Counted from the stretch's first letter, positions 1-9,876 are shown. The stretch is 64,000 nt of DNA from Burkholderiaceae bacterium (GCA_023954135.1 JAMLIN010000017.1:1-64000), one strand, 5' to 3'. Numbers and translations are program-made. The notes: generated from the letters alone by a model not told the origin.

Positions 1-440
1 ATGACCCCCGCCGCTGGTCATGTTCCCGTTGGCGTCGTACGCGTACGTCGCCCCCGTGATCCCGTCCTGCACCGTCCCGGAGACGCTGGAGACCGCGTGC
101 GGGCGCACGCTGCTCGGGCCGCTCGCCGGATACGTGTAGGTCCCCGCCCCCGTCTTGAAGGTCAGGTTGCCGATCGCGTTGTACTGGTACACCTTGCTCG
201 GCAGCCCCGCACCGTAGCTCGACGTCAGGCGGTTCAGCGCGTCGTAGCCGTAGCTCTCGGTGAAGCTGCCCACCTGCGTGGCCTCCACCTTGCTCGCCAC
301 GTTCTCGGCCAGGTCGTAGGTCAACTGCTGCGAGCGCACCAGCGTATTGGTCGGGCTGCGGTACGCCGTCGTCGTCGGCCGCCCGTGCTTGTCCCACAGC
401 CGCTGCTCCTGGAACCCGTCGCCGTACACATACCCCCGGA
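1..440 (-). pseudogene. RHS/YD-repeat protein fragment, running off the left edge
   Basis: Read on the minus strand from about 440 down to 1 the frame is open and gives YD-repeat sequence: YGDGFQEQRLWDKHGRP, then SYGYDALNRLTSSYGAG, then ATYAYDANGNMTSGGG. These are typical RHS/YD-repeat motifs of large secreted or polymorphic-toxin proteins. No start codon with a ribosome-binding site precedes it; going upstream the frame hits a stop near 488, inside the promoter of the toxin-antitoxin pair. The 5' part of the gene is therefore missing and the 3' part lies outside the window. I read it as a remnant, possibly a displaced RHS C-terminal cassette. It could be a legitimate tail fragment if the left side keeps a complete downstream end. 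Confidence 0.7.
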
Positions 441-447
441 TTGACTG

Positions 448-476
448 GGTATGGTAAGGTATTACCTCAAGATACC
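448..476. promoter_or_regulatory. Nested palindromic operator upstream of the antitoxin gene
   Basis: Two inverted repeats share exactly the same centre at base 462. The inner pair is AGGTA (457-461) and TACCT (463-467) around one base; the outer pair is GGTAT (448-452) and ATACC (472-476). The site ends 15 bp before the antitoxin ATG. Ribbon-helix-helix antitoxins usually autorepress through such paired palindromic half-sites, so this is the likely operator; that function is inferred. A TTGACT box at 441-446 could be a -35 element, but I see no good -10. Confidence 0.55.
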
Positions 477-491
477 ATCTGGGAGTTCATC

Positions 492-782
492 ATGGCCTCG
501 ACAAGCGCTCGCCCTGTCGCGATCAAGATCGACGCCGATATCAAGGCGCGCATGAAGCGCCTGGCCGAGGCACGCCACCGCACGTCCCACTGGCTGATGC
601 GCGAAGCGATCACGCAGTACGTCGAGCGTGAAGAGAAGCGCGAGGCTTTCCGGCAGGACACGCTCAAAGCGTGGGAGGAGTACCGCACCACGGGCCTGCA
701 TGCGACGGCCGACGAGGTGGATGCCTGGCTGGCAAGCTGGGGCACGGATGACGAACGGCCAGCGCCGGAATGCCACAAGTAA
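492..782 (+). CDS. Ribbon-helix-helix antitoxin (CopG/ParD-like) of a type II toxin-antitoxin pair
   Basis: A 96-residue protein starting at the ATG at 492 with GGGAG about 7 bases upstream; an upstream TTG at 441 would run through the operator and is less likely. The N-terminus (ARPVAIKIDADIKARMKRLA, followed by RHRTSHWLMREAITQYV) matches the ribbon-helix-helix DNA-binding fold of CopG/ParD antitoxins. The acidic, tryptophan-containing C-terminal tail would bind and neutralise the toxin. The last 13 bases overlap the toxin gene start at 770, as expected for a coupled antitoxin-toxin operon. It probably represses its own promoter through the palindrome at 448-476. Confidence 0.85.
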   Translation: MASTSARPVAIKIDADIKARMKRLAEARHRTSHWLMREAITQYVEREEKREAFRQDTLKAWEEYRTTGLHATADEVDAWLASWGTDDERPAPECHK

Positions 783-1060
783 GGTACGCGCCAGGCGCCA
801 TCCGAGATCTGCAGCGGCTGCGTGACTTCCTTCGACCGAAGAATCCTGTTGCAGCCCGGCACGCGGCTGAAACCGTCATGAAGGCCGTGCAGGTGCTTGG
901 CCTGCAACCCCATATCGGGCGTCCCGTCGAGGACTTGCCCGAGGAGTTCCGGGAATGGGTGATCGACTTCGGCGATAGCGGGTATATAGCGCGCTATCGC
1001 ATCGACGCGGATGCGGTCACCGTCCTTGCCGTGCGCCACCAGAAGGAGGTCGGCTTCTGA
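770..1060 (+). CDS. ParE/RelE-superfamily toxin
   Basis: A 96-residue toxin of the ParE/RelE fold. Family features are visible: AIRDLQRLRDFL in the first helix, NPVAARHAAETV in the second, the IGRP turn, REWVIDFGDSGYIARYR, and a C-terminal VTVLAVRHQKEVGF strand that ends the family domain. Length and ending look complete. ParE-type members poison DNA gyrase while RelE/YoeB-type members cut mRNA on the ribosome; the sequence alone does not settle which. It is translated from an ATG inside the antitoxin gene, so toxin synthesis depends on antitoxin translation. Confidence 0.85.
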   Translation: MPQVRYAPGAIRDLQRLRDFLRPKNPVAARHAAETVMKAVQVLGLQPHIGRPVEDLPEEFREWVIDFGDSGYIARYRIDADAVTVLAVRHQKEVGF

Positions 1061-1211
1061 CAGGGTCAGACCCCGCCTGCAGTGGGCGGACCGGAGACAA
1101 CTCGATACCGCTCGCTTTCACCTCCCTGTCCTCGATCATCTCGGAAGTGGCGTACGGGAACGTCACGCAGGACATGGCGTTCGATGCGTGGGGCAAGGTT
1201 TCACTCCCTGA
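1061..1211. other. Gene-free gap with possible coding debris
   Basis: No complete gene is visible between the toxin stop and the end of the ABC exporter gene. The plus-strand frame through 1088-1205 is open and reads, in part, VAYGNVTQDMAFDAWGKV, which looks like real protein sequence but has no start codon and ends in the 3' end of the opposite gene. I could not assign a family. It may be another remnant of the accessory patch that contains the RHS fragment. Confidence 0.3.
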
Positions 1212-3056
1212 TCAGCCGCGAGCGAGAACATCCGCCGCATCTCCGGCGGGCGCCGACCGCTGCATCGCCCAGAGCCGGGCGTAGGCGCCCCCGGCGGCGA
1301 CCAGCTCCTCGTGGCGACCGCGCTCGACGATCCGGCCTTCCTCCATCACCAGGATCTGGTCGGCATCGACGACCGTCGAGAGGCGATGCGCGATCACGAG
1401 GGTCGTGCGCCGATCGCTCGCCCGGGCCAGCGCCTCGGAGATCGCCTGCTCGTTGGCCGAATCCAGCGAGGAGGTCGCCTCGTCGAGCAGCAGAACCGGC
1501 GGATTCCGGAGCAGGACGCGGGCGATGGCGACCCGCTGACGCTCGCCGCCGGAGAGCTTCAGCCCGCGCTCGCCGACGACGGTATGCAAGCCCGCCGGCA
1601 GGCGCGCGACGAGATCGTCGAGGCGGGCATCGCGCAAGGCCGCCATGATCTCCTCGTCCGATGCGCCGGGACGCCCGTAGGCGACGTTGTAGCCCAGGGT
1701 GTCGTGGAACAGCACCGTGTCCTGCGGAACGATGCCGATCGCATCGCGCAGGCTGCGCTGGGAAATCGTTCGAAGATCATGCCCGCCGATGCGGATCGAC
1801 CCGCCGTCGACGTCGTAGAAACGGAACAACAGCCGCACCAGGGTCGACTTGCCGGCGCCGCTCGGGCCGACGACCGCGGTACGGGTGCCGAACGGGATCT
1901 CGAAGTCGATCCCGCGCAGGATCGGGCGGTCGGCCGAGTAGCCGAAGGAGACCCGGTCGAAGACGATCGCCGGCGGCGCATCGGTCCAGCGCGGCGAGGC
2001 GGCGTCGGGCGCATCATCGATCTCGCGGTGCTCTGCCAGCAGCCCGAACATCCGCTCGGCGTCGGTGAGGGCCTGGCGGATCTCCCGGTAGATCGAGCCG
2101 AGGAAGTTGAGCGGCAGGTAGAGCTGCATCATGAAGCCGTTGACCAGCACCAGGTCGCCGAGGCTCATCCGGCCCTCGGCCACGCCGACGGTGGCTCGCC
2201 AGGTCATCAGCGCGACGGCGCAGGAGATCACCAGGGCCTGGCTGACGTTCAAGGCCGACAGCGACCAGCGGTTGCGCAGCTTGGCGCGCTCGAAGCGCAG
2301 CAGGGCTTCGTCGTAGCGCTGCGCCTCCCACCGCTCGTTGCCGAAGTACTTCACCGTCTCGTAGTTCAGCAGGGAATCGATGGCCCGGGTGTTGGCCTCC
2401 GAATCGATCCGGTTCATCTCGCGGCGCAGCCGGGTCCGCCATTCGGTCATCGCGAAGGTGACGGCCGCGTAGAGCACCAGCGCGACGATCGTGATCGCCG
2501 CGAAATCGGCGTCGTAATTGATGACCAGGTAGCCGAGGACGAGACCGATCTCGACCAGCGTCGGCAGGATGCTGTAGAGCGTGTACGAGACCAGGGCGGT
2601 GATGCCCCGGGTGCCCCGCTCGATGTCCCGGGTCAGGCCGCCGGTCCGGCGCTCGAGGTGAAAGCGCAGGGAAAGGCCATGCAGGTGCTCGAACACCTGG
2701 CCCGATATGCGCCGCACCGCTCTCTCGGTCACGCTCGCGAAGACCACTTCGCGCAGCTCGGTGAACAGGGTCGTCGCGAACCTCAGCATTCCGTAGAGGA
2801 CCACCAGCGCGACCGGGACGACCAGCACCGGTCCCGCGAGCGCCGGGTCGAGCGCATCGACGACGTGCTTGAGCAGCACCGGCACGCCAACGGTGGCGAG
2901 CTTCGCCGCGACCAGGCAGGCGAGCGCCACCACCACGCGACCGCGCCAGGCCCAGAGATAGGGCAGCAGGCTGCGGATCGTGGCCCAGCCGCCCTGGTAA
3001 CCGGATGTTTCGCCTGGGCCGGAGGCCGGCATGTCGATCGGGCGGGAAACTCGCAT
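1212..3056 (-). CDS. Atm1/HMT-type ABC exporter (fused permease and ATPase)
   Basis: A 614-residue half-transporter that would work as a homodimer in the inner membrane. Residues roughly 30-330 form the six-helix exporter domain; the nucleotide-binding domain follows with Walker A GPSGAGKST (about 397-405), signature LSGGERQR (about 501), Walker B VLLLDEATSSLD and the switch histidine in IAHRLSTV. The transmembrane segment TETVKYFGNE-like stretch (here NYETVKYFGNE) is typical of Atm1/ABCB7-class exporters, which export glutathione-linked sulfur or metal compounds. The function in this organism is inferred. It is transcribed divergently from nrdJ with an 83-bp gap. The ATG at 3056 is preceded only by a weak AAGAAA. 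Confidence 0.85.
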   Translation of the reverse strand: MRVSRPIDMPASGPGETSGYQGGWATIRSLLPYLWAWRGRVVVALACLVAAKLATVGVPVLLKHVVDALDPALAGPVLVVPVALVVLYGMLRFATTLFTELREVVFASVTERAVRRISGQVFEHLHGLSLRFHLERRTGGLTRDIERGTRGITALVSYTLYSILPTLVEIGLVLGYLVINYDADFAAITIVALVLYAAVTFAMTEWRTRLRREMNRIDSEANTRAIDSLLNYETVKYFGNERWEAQRYDEALLRFERAKLRNRWSLSALNVSQALVISCAVALMTWRATVGVAEGRMSLGDLVLVNGFMMQLYLPLNFLGSIYREIRQALTDAERMFGLLAEHREIDDAPDAASPRWTDAPPAIVFDRVSFGYSADRPILRGIDFEIPFGTRTAVVGPSGAGKSTLVRLLFRFYDVDGGSIRIGGHDLRTISQRSLRDAIGIVPQDTVLFHDTLGYNVAYGRPGASDEEIMAALRDARLDDLVARLPAGLHTVVGERGLKLSGGERQRVAIARVLLRNPPVLLLDEATSSLDSANEQAISEALARASDRRTTLVIAHRLSTVVDADQILVMEEGRIVERGRHEELVAAGGAYARLWAMQRSAPAGDAADVLARG

Positions 3057-3139
3057 TTTCTTGACGTGTATCGGGGCGTCGAAACGACTGCGAGGTGTAT
3101 CGTAGAACGCTTCGCCCAGGCCCCCGGAGAGCCCTTCAG

Positions 3140-6097
3140 ATGACCGACGAGACCGCCGCCCGATCCCGCCCCGCGACCCGGCCGGCCGCCGCCCTCGAGC
3201 CGCAGTCGATCTCGACCGACGTGCTGCTCGAGAAGTACGCGAAGGCCGGCGAGCGCAGCATCGAGGAAGTCCGCGAGCGGGTCGCCGTCGCCCTGGCCGC
3301 GGCCGAGGCGCCGGCGGCCCGCGCCCGCTGGGCGGAGGAGTTCCGCCAGGCGATGGCCGCCGGCTTCATCCCGGGCGGGCGGATCAACTCCGCCGCGGGC
3401 ACGGATCTCGTGGCCACCCTCATCAACTGCTTCGTCCAGCCGGTCGACGACTGCATCCGGGGCGACGACGGGGTCGTCGGCATCTACGACGCGCTCGCCG
3501 AAGCCGCCGAGACGATGCGCCGCGGCGGCGGCGTCGGCTACGACTTCTCCCGCATCCGCCCGGCAAGCGCCTGGGTGCGAGGCACCAACAGCCGTGCCAG
3601 CGGCCCCTTGTCCTACATGTCGATCTTCGACCGCTCCTGCGAGACGGTCGAATCGGCCGGCGCGCGCCGCGGCGCCCAGATGGGCGTGCTGCGCTGCGAC
3701 CATCCCGACATCGAGGCCTTCATCCGCGCCAAGGACGGCGGGGCCTTCCGCAACTTCAACCTGTCGGTCGCGGTGACCGACCCCTTCATGCGCGCCGTGA
3801 TCGCCGACGAGGAATGGGAGCTCGTCCACGACGCCCGCCCCGGGCGCGACGGCGACGAACCGGTGCGACGCCGCGCCGACGGCAAGTGGGTCTACCGCAG
3901 CATCCGGGCGCGCGAGCTCTGGCAGACGATCATGGCCAGCACCTACGATCATGCCGAGCCGGGCGTGCTGTTCATCGACACGATCAACGCCGACAACAAC
4001 CTCGCCTACTGCGAGCGCATCGAGGCCACCAATCCCTGCGGGGAGCAGGCGCTGCCGCCCTATGGCTGCTGCGACCTCGGCAGCATCGACCTGTGCCGCT
4101 TCGTGCGCCGGCCTTTCGAGGACGACGCGAGCATCGACCTCGACGCCTTCGCCGAGGTCGTCGCCGTGGCGATCCGCATGCTCGACAACGTGCTCGACGT
4201 CACCGCCTGGCCGCTGCCCCAGCAGCAGGCCGAGGCCATGGCCAAGCGGCGCATCGGGCTCGGCTTCACCGGCCTCGGCGATGCGCTGGCGATGATGGGC
4301 CTGCGCTACGACAGCAACGAGGGCCGGGCCTGCGCCGCCCGCATCGCCGAGCGGATGCGCGATGCCGCCTACGCCGCTTCGGTCGGGCTCGCCCGCGAGA
4401 AGGGCGCGTTCCCGCTCTTCGATGCCGAGCGCTATCTCGCCACGCCGGGCTTCGCCTCGCGCCTGCCCGACACGATTCGCGCCGCGATCCGCGAGCACGG
4501 CATCCGCAACAGCCACCTGCTCGCGATCGCGCCGACCGGGACGATCTCGCTGGCCTTCGCCGACAACGCCTCCAACGGGATCGAGCCGCCGTTCTCCTGG
4601 ACCTACCAGCGCCGCAAGCGGATGCCCGACGACAGCATCCAGGTCTATCCGGTCGAGGACCATGCGTTCCGGATGTTCCGCCTGCGCCACGGCGCCGACG
4701 AGAACGTCCTGCCGGCCAGCCCGGAGGCGGCTGCGGGCCGGAAACCCGGCACGATCCTGTCCGACCCGGACGGCACCCGGCGCATCGTCCTGCCGCCCGC
4801 CTTCGTCACCGCGCTCGAGATGCGCGCGCTCGACCACATGGCCATGAGCGCCGCCGTCCAGCCCTACATCGACGCGGCCATCAGCAAGACGGTGAACGTC
4901 CCGGCCGACTACCCGTTCGAGCAGTTCGAGGATCTCTACACCGAGGCCTGGAAGGCCGGCCTCAAGGGCATCACCACCTACCGGCCCAACGCGGTGCTGG
5001 GCTCCGTCCTCGAGGCGCCCGGCCGCGAGGGGCCGCCCGAACGACCGGACGCCGACATCCTCGACGCCGACCGGCGGGTGAGCCTCGAGCACACGCCGTC
5101 ACCGCCCCTGGCGAGCCTGCGCTGGCCCGGACGCCCCACCCTGCCCAACGGCAACCCCAGCTGGACCTACGCGGTGCGCCATCCGCTCGGGCGCTTCGCG
5201 GTATTCATCGGCCATGTCGACGGCCCGCCACCGGTACCCTTCGAGGTCTGGGTCAACGGCGCCGAGCAGCCCCGGGGCCTCGGGGCGGTCGCCAAGACCC
5301 TGTCGATGGACATGCGGGCGGCCGATCGCAAGTGGCTCGGCATCAAGCTCGCCGCCCTCGAGGCGACCAGCGGCGACGACCGCTTCGACATGCCGATGCC
5401 GCCGGATGGCGGCACCGAGCACATGCCCAGCCTGGTGGCCGGCTTCGCCCGGCTGGTCCGCCATCGCTGTGACGTGCTGGGGGCACTGGTCGACGATGGC
5501 GCGCCGACCCCGGTGATCGACGCCCTGATCGGCCTGCGCGAGCCGAAGGCCGGCACCAACGGCACGCTCGCCTGGACGGTCGACGTCGCCAACGCGGTGA
5601 CCGGCGACGACTTCGTGCTGTTCCTGAAGGAGCTCACCCTGCCCGACGGCGAGCGCCGGCCATACTCGATCTGGCTCGCGGGCGAGTATCCGCGGGTGCT
5701 CGACGGCCTGTGCAAGCTGCTGAGCCTGGACATGCGGGTGTTCGATCCGGCCTGGATCGGGATGAAGCTGCGCAAGCTGCTCGACTACGCAGAGCCCAAC
5801 GGCGACTTCTTCGCCCCGGTCCCGGGGCAGGACCGCTCGGAGCGCTGGCCTTCGACCATCGCGTACATCGCCCGGCTGGTGATCCACCGCTACGCGATGC
5901 TGGGCATCCTCGACGAGCGCGGCTACCCGCTCGCCAATGCCGGAATCCTCGCCGTGCCGGCCGGCGAACGCGAGGCCGACGTGTCCCACCGGATCCTGCC
6001 GGGGCGCAAGTGCCCCGAGTGCGGCAACCGCAGCCTGATCCGCAAGGACGGCTGCGAATTCTGCACCTCCTGCGGCCATGTCGGCGCCTGCGGCTGA
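3140..6097 (+). CDS. nrdJ: Adenosylcobalamin-dependent (class II) ribonucleoside-diphosphate reductase
   Basis: A 985-residue class II ribonucleotide reductase, which makes deoxyribonucleotides with a B12-derived radical and needs no oxygen. Visible landmarks are Cys97 (LINCFVQP) and Cys186 ([12 protein letters not shown]) as the redox pair, Cys300 in NPCGEQ as the thiyl-radical site, and ISKTVNVP in the substrate domain. After the barrel come two related TSCPD-type repeats, about 657-774 and 807-917, each ending in a LS(M/L)DMR...KL motif. A zinc-ribbon tail has Cys at 958, 961, 972, 975 and 978 for re-reduction. The ATG at 3140 is chosen because a GGAGAG box lies about 10 bases upstream and the protein starts there in a natural position. 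Confidence 0.93.
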   Translation: MTDETAARSRPATRPAAALEPQSISTDVLLEKYAKAGERSIEEVRERVAVALAAAEAPAARARWAEEFRQAMAAGFIPGGRINSAAGTDLVATLINCFVQPVDDCIRGDDGVVGIYDALAEAAETMRRGGGVGYDFSRIRPASAWVRGTNSRASGPLSYMSIFDRSCETVESAGARRGAQMGVLRCDHPDIEAFIRAKDGGAFRNFNLSVAVTDPFMRAVIADEEWELVHDARPGRDGDEPVRRRADGKWVYRSIRARELWQTIMASTYDHAEPGVLFIDTINADNNLAYCERIEATNPCGEQALPPYGCCDLGSIDLCRFVRRPFEDDASIDLDAFAEVVAVAIRMLDNVLDVTAWPLPQQQAEAMAKRRIGLGFTGLGDALAMMGLRYDSNEGRACAARIAERMRDAAYAASVGLAREKGAFPLFDAERYLATPGFASRLPDTIRAAIREHGIRNSHLLAIAPTGTISLAFADNASNGIEPPFSWTYQRRKRMPDDSIQVYPVEDHAFRMFRLRHGADENVLPASPEAAAGRKPGTILSDPDGTRRIVLPPAFVTALEMRALDHMAMSAAVQPYIDAAISKTVNVPADYPFEQFEDLYTEAWKAGLKGITTYRPNAVLGSVLEAPGREGPPERPDADILDADRRVSLEHTPSPPLASLRWPGRPTLPNGNPSWTYAVRHPLGRFAVFIGHVDGPPPVPFEVWVNGAEQPRGLGAVAKTLSMDMRAADRKWLGIKLAALEATSGDDRFDMPMPPDGGTEHMPSLVAGFARLVRHRCDVLGALVDDGAPTPVIDALIGLREPKAGTNGTLAWTVDVANAVTGDDFVLFLKELTLPDGERRPYSIWLAGEYPRVLDGLCKLLSLDMRVFDPAWIGMKLRKLLDYAEPNGDFFAPVPGQDRSERWPSTIAYIARLVIHRYAMLGILDERGYPLANAGILAVPAGEREADVSHRILPGRKCPECGNRSLIRKDGCEFCTSCGHVGACG

Positions 6098-6147
6098 CAT
6101 CCATCGGCGAGCCTCGCCATGACGAGCACCGGCCCCCGGGGGATCTC

Positions 6148-7308
6148 GTGACGCGCCCGCGAAGCGGGCCCGGCGGCGAATCGCCGTCGGGCCGTGACAG
6201 TCTGCATCTGTTCGTCGACCGGGTACGCGACTACGCTATCTACCTGCTCGACCCCCGGGGCATCGTGACGAGCTGGAACGCCGGCGCGCTGCGATTCAAG
6301 GGCTACACCGCCGACGAGATCATCGGCCAGCATTTCTCCCGCTTCTACACCGAGGAGGACCGGGCGACGGGCGTACCGGCCAGGGCGCTTGCGATCGCCG
6401 AGCGCGACGGCGTGTTCGAGGCCGAAGGCTGGCGCGTGCGCAAGGACGGCGAGCGATTCTGGGCCAGTGTCGTGATCGATCCGATCCGCGACGACGACGG
6501 CACCCTGGTCGGCTTCGCGAAGATCACCCGCGACATCACCGAGCGACGTGAGGCGCAACGATCGCTCGACGAGGCGCGCGCCCAGCTTCACCAGGCGCAG
6601 AAGATGGAAGCGGTCGGTCAGCTCACCGGCGGTTTCGCGCATGATTTCAACAACATCCTCCAGATCATCGGCAACAACATCGAGCTGGCCACACGCGGGC
6701 TGGCGAGCGGTCGCGCCGACATCGGGCGACACCTCGCTGGCGCCAGCGATGCGGTCCGGCGCGGGACCCAGCTGACCGGCCGCCTGCTGGCGTTCGCCCG
6801 CAAGCAGCCCCTCGAGCCCGCAAGGGTCGACATCCGTCATCTCGTCGAAGGCATGCGCGACCTGCTCGAGCAATCGCTCGGCGATGGCATCGAGCTCGAG
6901 GTCAGGCTGCCACCGAAGCTCTGGCCCACCTGGATCGATGCCGGTCAGTTCGAGAACGCGCTGCTGAACCTCGCGGTCAATGCGCGCGACGCCATGCCCG
7001 ACGGCGGACGCCTCACGATTTCGGCAACCAACCAGAGCGTCGACGAGGACGATCGCCAGCCGGGCACTCGTGTCGGCGACCATGTCTGCCTCACCGTCGC
7101 CGATACCGGCACCGGCATGCCCCCGGAAGTGGCGGCACGCGCATTCGAGCCGTTCTTCACGACCAAGGCCCCGGGCCACGGGACCGGCCTCGGTCTGGCG
7201 CAGATCTATGGCTTCATCGGGCAATCCGGCGGAACCGTCCGGATCGAGTCGGAGCCGGGCCGAGGCACGACGATCGTCTTTTGCCTGCCGCGCCACCCCG
7301 AAGGCTGA
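6148..7308 (+). CDS. PAS-domain sensor histidine kinase
   Basis: A 386-residue kinase without membrane segments. An N-terminal PAS/PAC sensor (about 15-140; [19 protein letters not shown], then [13 protein letters not shown]) is followed by a dimerisation domain with phospho-acceptor His165 in [11 protein letters not shown], and an HATPase domain with N box [15 protein letters not shown]1 box VADTGTGM and G2 box [13 protein letters not shown]. The start is GTG 6148, which has GGGGGA six bases upstream; the ATG at 6119 is in another frame. No receiver domain and no adjacent response regulator are present, so it is an orphan kinase whose partner is unknown. A cytoplasmic redox or light PAS input is plausible but unproven. 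Confidence 0.85.
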   Translation: MTRPRSGPGGESPSGRDSLHLFVDRVRDYAIYLLDPRGIVTSWNAGALRFKGYTADEIIGQHFSRFYTEEDRATGVPARALAIAERDGVFEAEGWRVRKDGERFWASVVIDPIRDDDGTLVGFAKITRDITERREAQRSLDEARAQLHQAQKMEAVGQLTGGFAHDFNNILQIIGNNIELATRGLASGRADIGRHLAGASDAVRRGTQLTGRLLAFARKQPLEPARVDIRHLVEGMRDLLEQSLGDGIELEVRLPPKLWPTWIDAGQFENALLNLAVNARDAMPDGGRLTISATNQSVDEDDRQPGTRVGDHVCLTVADTGTGMPPEVAARAFEPFFTTKAPGHGTGLGLAQIYGFIGQSGGTVRIESEPGRGTTIVFCLPRHPEG

Positions 7309-7447
7309 TTCGCCGTTCTTGCGCCACGCTTCCGGGCTCGCCGGTTGCACCGCAGTCATTCGGCCTCATCTATCTGTTCCCGGACCCCGCGATTCGCCAT
7401 GCCCGCACCCGGCCGGCCGAGCCCGCGCGATGCGGGTGACATCACGG

Positions 7448-7484
7448 ATAGGGGCAGACTATCAATAGCATTGAAATATACTAA
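7448..7484. promoter_or_regulatory. OxyR-type operator upstream of ahpC
   Basis: Four tetranucleotides fall at the exact OxyR spacing: ATAG (7448-7451), seven bases, CTAT (7459-7462), seven bases, ATTG (7470-7473), seven bases, CTAA (7481-7484). This matches the known OxyR recognition pattern ATAG-N7-CTAT-N7-ATAG-N7-CTAT with two mismatches, and the site abuts the -35 box. Oxidised OxyR bound there would be placed to contact RNA polymerase and activate ahpC under peroxide. Confidence 0.75.
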
Positions 7485-7513
7485 TTGAATCATCAATAGT
7501 CTATTGCTATTAT
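7485..7513 (+). promoter_or_regulatory. ahpC promoter, sigma-70 type
   Basis: TTGAAT (7485-7490), a 17-bp spacer and TATTAT (7508-7513) form a good sigma-70 promoter directly downstream of the OxyR site. An extra ATAG-N7-CTAT pair at 7496-7510 lies in the spacer and overlaps the -10, so a second OxyR contact could cover the promoter. The region is strikingly AT-rich for this genome. Confidence 0.7.
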
Positions 7514-7571
7514 AAATCCATCGGACCCGGTTGTCCGACCGATTCAACGAGACGTAACCCAGGAGTGCTCA

Positions 7572-8135
7572 ATGTCCGTCATCAACACCGAAATCAAGCC
7601 CTTCAAAACCCAGGCCTACCAGAACGGCAAGTTCATCGAAGTCAGCGACGAAACGCTGAAGGGCAAGTGGTCGGTGGTCGTCTTCTACCCGGCCGACTTC
7701 ACGTTCGTGTGCCCTACCGAACTCGAGGACCTGGCCGAGAACCATGAGGAATTCAAGAAGCTCGGCGTCGAGATCTACAGCGTGTCGACCGACACCCATT
7801 TCTCGCACAAGGCCTGGCACGACAGCTCGGACGCGATCGGCAAGATCCGGTACGCCATGATCGGTGACCCCACCGGCGCCATCACCCGCAACTTCGATGT
7901 CATGCGCGAGGACCAGGGCCTGGCCGACCGCGGTACCTTCATCATCGACCCGGCCGGCGTCATCCAGGCCGTCGAGATCACCGCCGAAGGCATCGGCCGC
8001 GACGCCAAGGAGCTGCTGCGCAAGGTGAAGGCCGCCCAGTACGTGGCGGCGCATCCGGGCGAAGTCTGCCCCGCCAAGTGGCAGGAAGGCGCCAAAACGC
8101 TGACCCCGTCACTCGACCTCGTCGGCAAGATCTGA
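7572..8135 (+). CDS. ahpC: Alkyl hydroperoxide reductase subunit C (typical 2-Cys peroxiredoxin)
   Basis: A 187-residue cytoplasmic peroxiredoxin that reduces hydrogen peroxide, organic peroxides and peroxynitrite. Peroxidatic Cys47 sits in FTFVCPTEL and resolving Cys166 in GEVCPAKW, at the same positions as in the enterobacterial enzyme. Length is standard. AGGAG at 7561-7565 precedes the ATG. It is recycled by AhpF, encoded 132 bp downstream. The promoter with an OxyR-type site explains peroxide induction. Confidence 0.97.
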   Translation: MSVINTEIKPFKTQAYQNGKFIEVSDETLKGKWSVVVFYPADFTFVCPTELEDLAENHEEFKKLGVEIYSVSTDTHFSHKAWHDSSDAIGKIRYAMIGDPTGAITRNFDVMREDQGLADRGTFIIDPAGVIQAVEITAEGIGRDAKELLRKVKAAQYVAAHPGEVCPAKWQEGAKTLTPSLDLVGKI

Positions 8136-8158
8136 TCGCAGCCATCGGCAGATGGCCC

Positions 8159-8234
8159 GGGCGCCGGAGCGGCGCCCGGCGGCCCCGCCCTGAAGGCGGC
8201 GCCACCGACGCACCGGGCCGGCCATCGCCGGCCC
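8159..8234 (+). promoter_or_regulatory. Two GC hairpins between ahpC and ahpF
   Basis: GGGCGCC (8159-8165) pairs with GGCGCCC (8171-8177) across five bases, and GGGCCGG (8215-8221) pairs with CCGGCCC (8228-8234) across six bases and is followed by GTTTG. Neither has a proper T tract. Their likely role is partial attenuation or mRNA 3'-end protection that would leave AhpC more abundant than AhpF; this is inferred. Confidence 0.45.
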
Positions 8235-8267
8235 GTTTGCCAAGTGCCTCATGAACAGGATGGAACC

Positions 8268-9854
8268 ATGCTCGATGACAACCTCAAGGCCCAGTTGAAA
8301 GCCTATCTCGAACGGCTCACCAGGCCGGTCGAGATCGTCGCCTCGCTCGACGACCGCCCGCAGTCGCGCGAACTGCGCGAGCTGCTCGACGAGCTGGCGA
8401 GCGCCTCGGCCCTGGTCCGCGTCGACACCGGTGGCGACGACGAGCGCCGGCCATCGTTCTCGCTGCGCGGCGAAGGCACGGCGATGGCGATCCGCTTCGC
8501 GGCGATCCCGCTCGGACACGAGTTCGCCTCGCTGGTGCTGTCGCTGCTGTGGGCCGGCGGTCATCCGCCCAAGGTCGAGGATTCGGTCATCGATCGGATT
8601 CGCGCCATCGACACCGACCTCGCCTTCGAGGTCTACATCTCCCTGAGCTGCCACAACTGCCCGGACGTGGTGCAGGCGCTCAACATGATGGCGGTCATCA
8701 ATCCGCGCATCAGCGTGGTCACCATCGACGGCGGCCTGTTCCAGAACGAAATCGAGGACCGCAACATCATGGGCGTGCCCTCGGTCTACCTGGACGGAGA
8801 GCTCTTCGCCAGCGGCCGGATGAGCATCGAGGAGATCCTCGCGAAGCTCTCGACCGACGACGGCGCTGCCGAAGCGAAACGGCTCGACGCCCAGGCTCCC
8901 TACGACGTGCTGATGGTCGGCGGCGGCCCCGCCGGCGCGGCCGCGGCGGTCTACGCCGCCCGCAAGGGAATCCGCACCGGCGTCGCGGCGGAACGCTTCG
9001 GCGGCCAGGTGCTCGACACCCTCGCGATCGAGAACTACATCTCGGTCCCGCATACCGACGGACCGTCCTATGCGGTTGCCCTCGAGCAGCATGTCCGCGA
9101 ATACGAGGTCGACATCATGAACGGCCAGCGGGCCATCGAGCTCGTACCCGCCGCCGAGCCCGGCGGGCTGGCTACCGTGCGATTCGCCAATGGCGGCAAC
9201 CTGCGGGCGCGGGCGGTGGTTCTGTCGACCGGCGCGCGCTGGCGCGAGATCAACGTGCCCGGCGAATCCGAGTACCGCAACCGCGGCGTCGCCTACTGCC
9301 CGCACTGCGATGGCCCCCTGTTCAAGGGCAAGCGGGTGGCGGTGATCGGCGGCGGCAACTCCGGCGTCGAGGCGGCGATCGACCTCGCCGGCGTGGTCGA
9401 GCATGTGACGCTGATCGAGTTCCTCCCCGAGTTGCGCGCGGATGCCGTCCTCGTGGCCAAGCTGCGCAGCCTCGACAACGTGCGGATCATCACCAATGCC
9501 CGCACCACCGCGATCAACGGCGACGGCCAGCGAGTCACCGGCCTGACCTACGTCGACCGGGCCAGCGAGCAGACCCACGAGGTCCCGCTCGCCGGGGTGT
9601 TCGTGCAGATCGGCCTGGTGCCCAACACCGACTGGCTGCAGGGCACGGTCGAGCTGTCCCGCCACGGCGAGATCGTCGTCGACGAGCGCGGCCAGACCTC
9701 GGTGCCCGGCATCTTCGCAGCCGGCGACGCGACCACGGTGCCGTACAAGCAGATCGTCATCGCAGCCGGGGACGGGGCGAAGGCAGCGCTTTCCGCCTTC
9801 GACTACCTGATCCGTACGCCGGCTTCAGCCCGGGCAACGGCCGCGCTCGCCTAG
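8268..9854 (+). CDS. ahpF: Alkyl hydroperoxide reductase subunit F (flavoprotein disulfide reductase)
   Basis: A 528-residue flavoenzyme passing electrons from NADH to AhpC. The N-terminal tandem thioredoxin-fold domain carries the CHNC redox pair at Cys128/Cys131. The thioredoxin-reductase-like part has an FAD motif ([14 protein letters not shown]), the second redox pair CPHC at Cys344/Cys347, an NAD motif ([13 protein letters not shown]) and a C-terminal FAD-binding [16 protein letters not shown]. The ATG at 8268 matches the usual AhpF N-terminus [15 protein letters not shown] and has AGGA upstream. It follows ahpC in the same direction and probably shares its promoter. Confidence 0.97.
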   Translation: MLDDNLKAQLKAYLERLTRPVEIVASLDDRPQSRELRELLDELASASALVRVDTGGDDERRPSFSLRGEGTAMAIRFAAIPLGHEFASLVLSLLWAGGHPPKVEDSVIDRIRAIDTDLAFEVYISLSCHNCPDVVQALNMMAVINPRISVVTIDGGLFQNEIEDRNIMGVPSVYLDGELFASGRMSIEEILAKLSTDDGAAEAKRLDAQAPYDVLMVGGGPAGAAAAVYAARKGIRTGVAAERFGGQVLDTLAIENYISVPHTDGPSYAVALEQHVREYEVDIMNGQRAIELVPAAEPGGLATVRFANGGNLRARAVVLSTGARWREINVPGESEYRNRGVAYCPHCDGPLFKGKRVAVIGGGNSGVEAAIDLAGVVEHVTLIEFLPELRADAVLVAKLRSLDNVRIITNARTTAINGDGQRVTGLTYVDRASEQTHEVPLAGVFVQIGLVPNTDWLQGTVELSRHGEIVVDERGQTSVPGIFAAGDATTVPYKQIVIAAGDGAKAALSAFDYLIRTPASARATAALA

Positions 9855-9876
9855 GCAGGCTCTTTTCGGCCGATCC

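Noticed and set aside
1311..3143. A 610-codon plus-strand frame opposite the ABC exporter gene
   Set aside because: It is the antisense shadow of a high-GC coding sequence; its translation has no recognisable motif and the real gene is on the minus strand.
5710..7308. A kinase start within the nrdJ gene
   Set aside because: The frame is open upstream by chance. GTG 6148 has a good ribosome-binding site and the PAS domain begins right after it.
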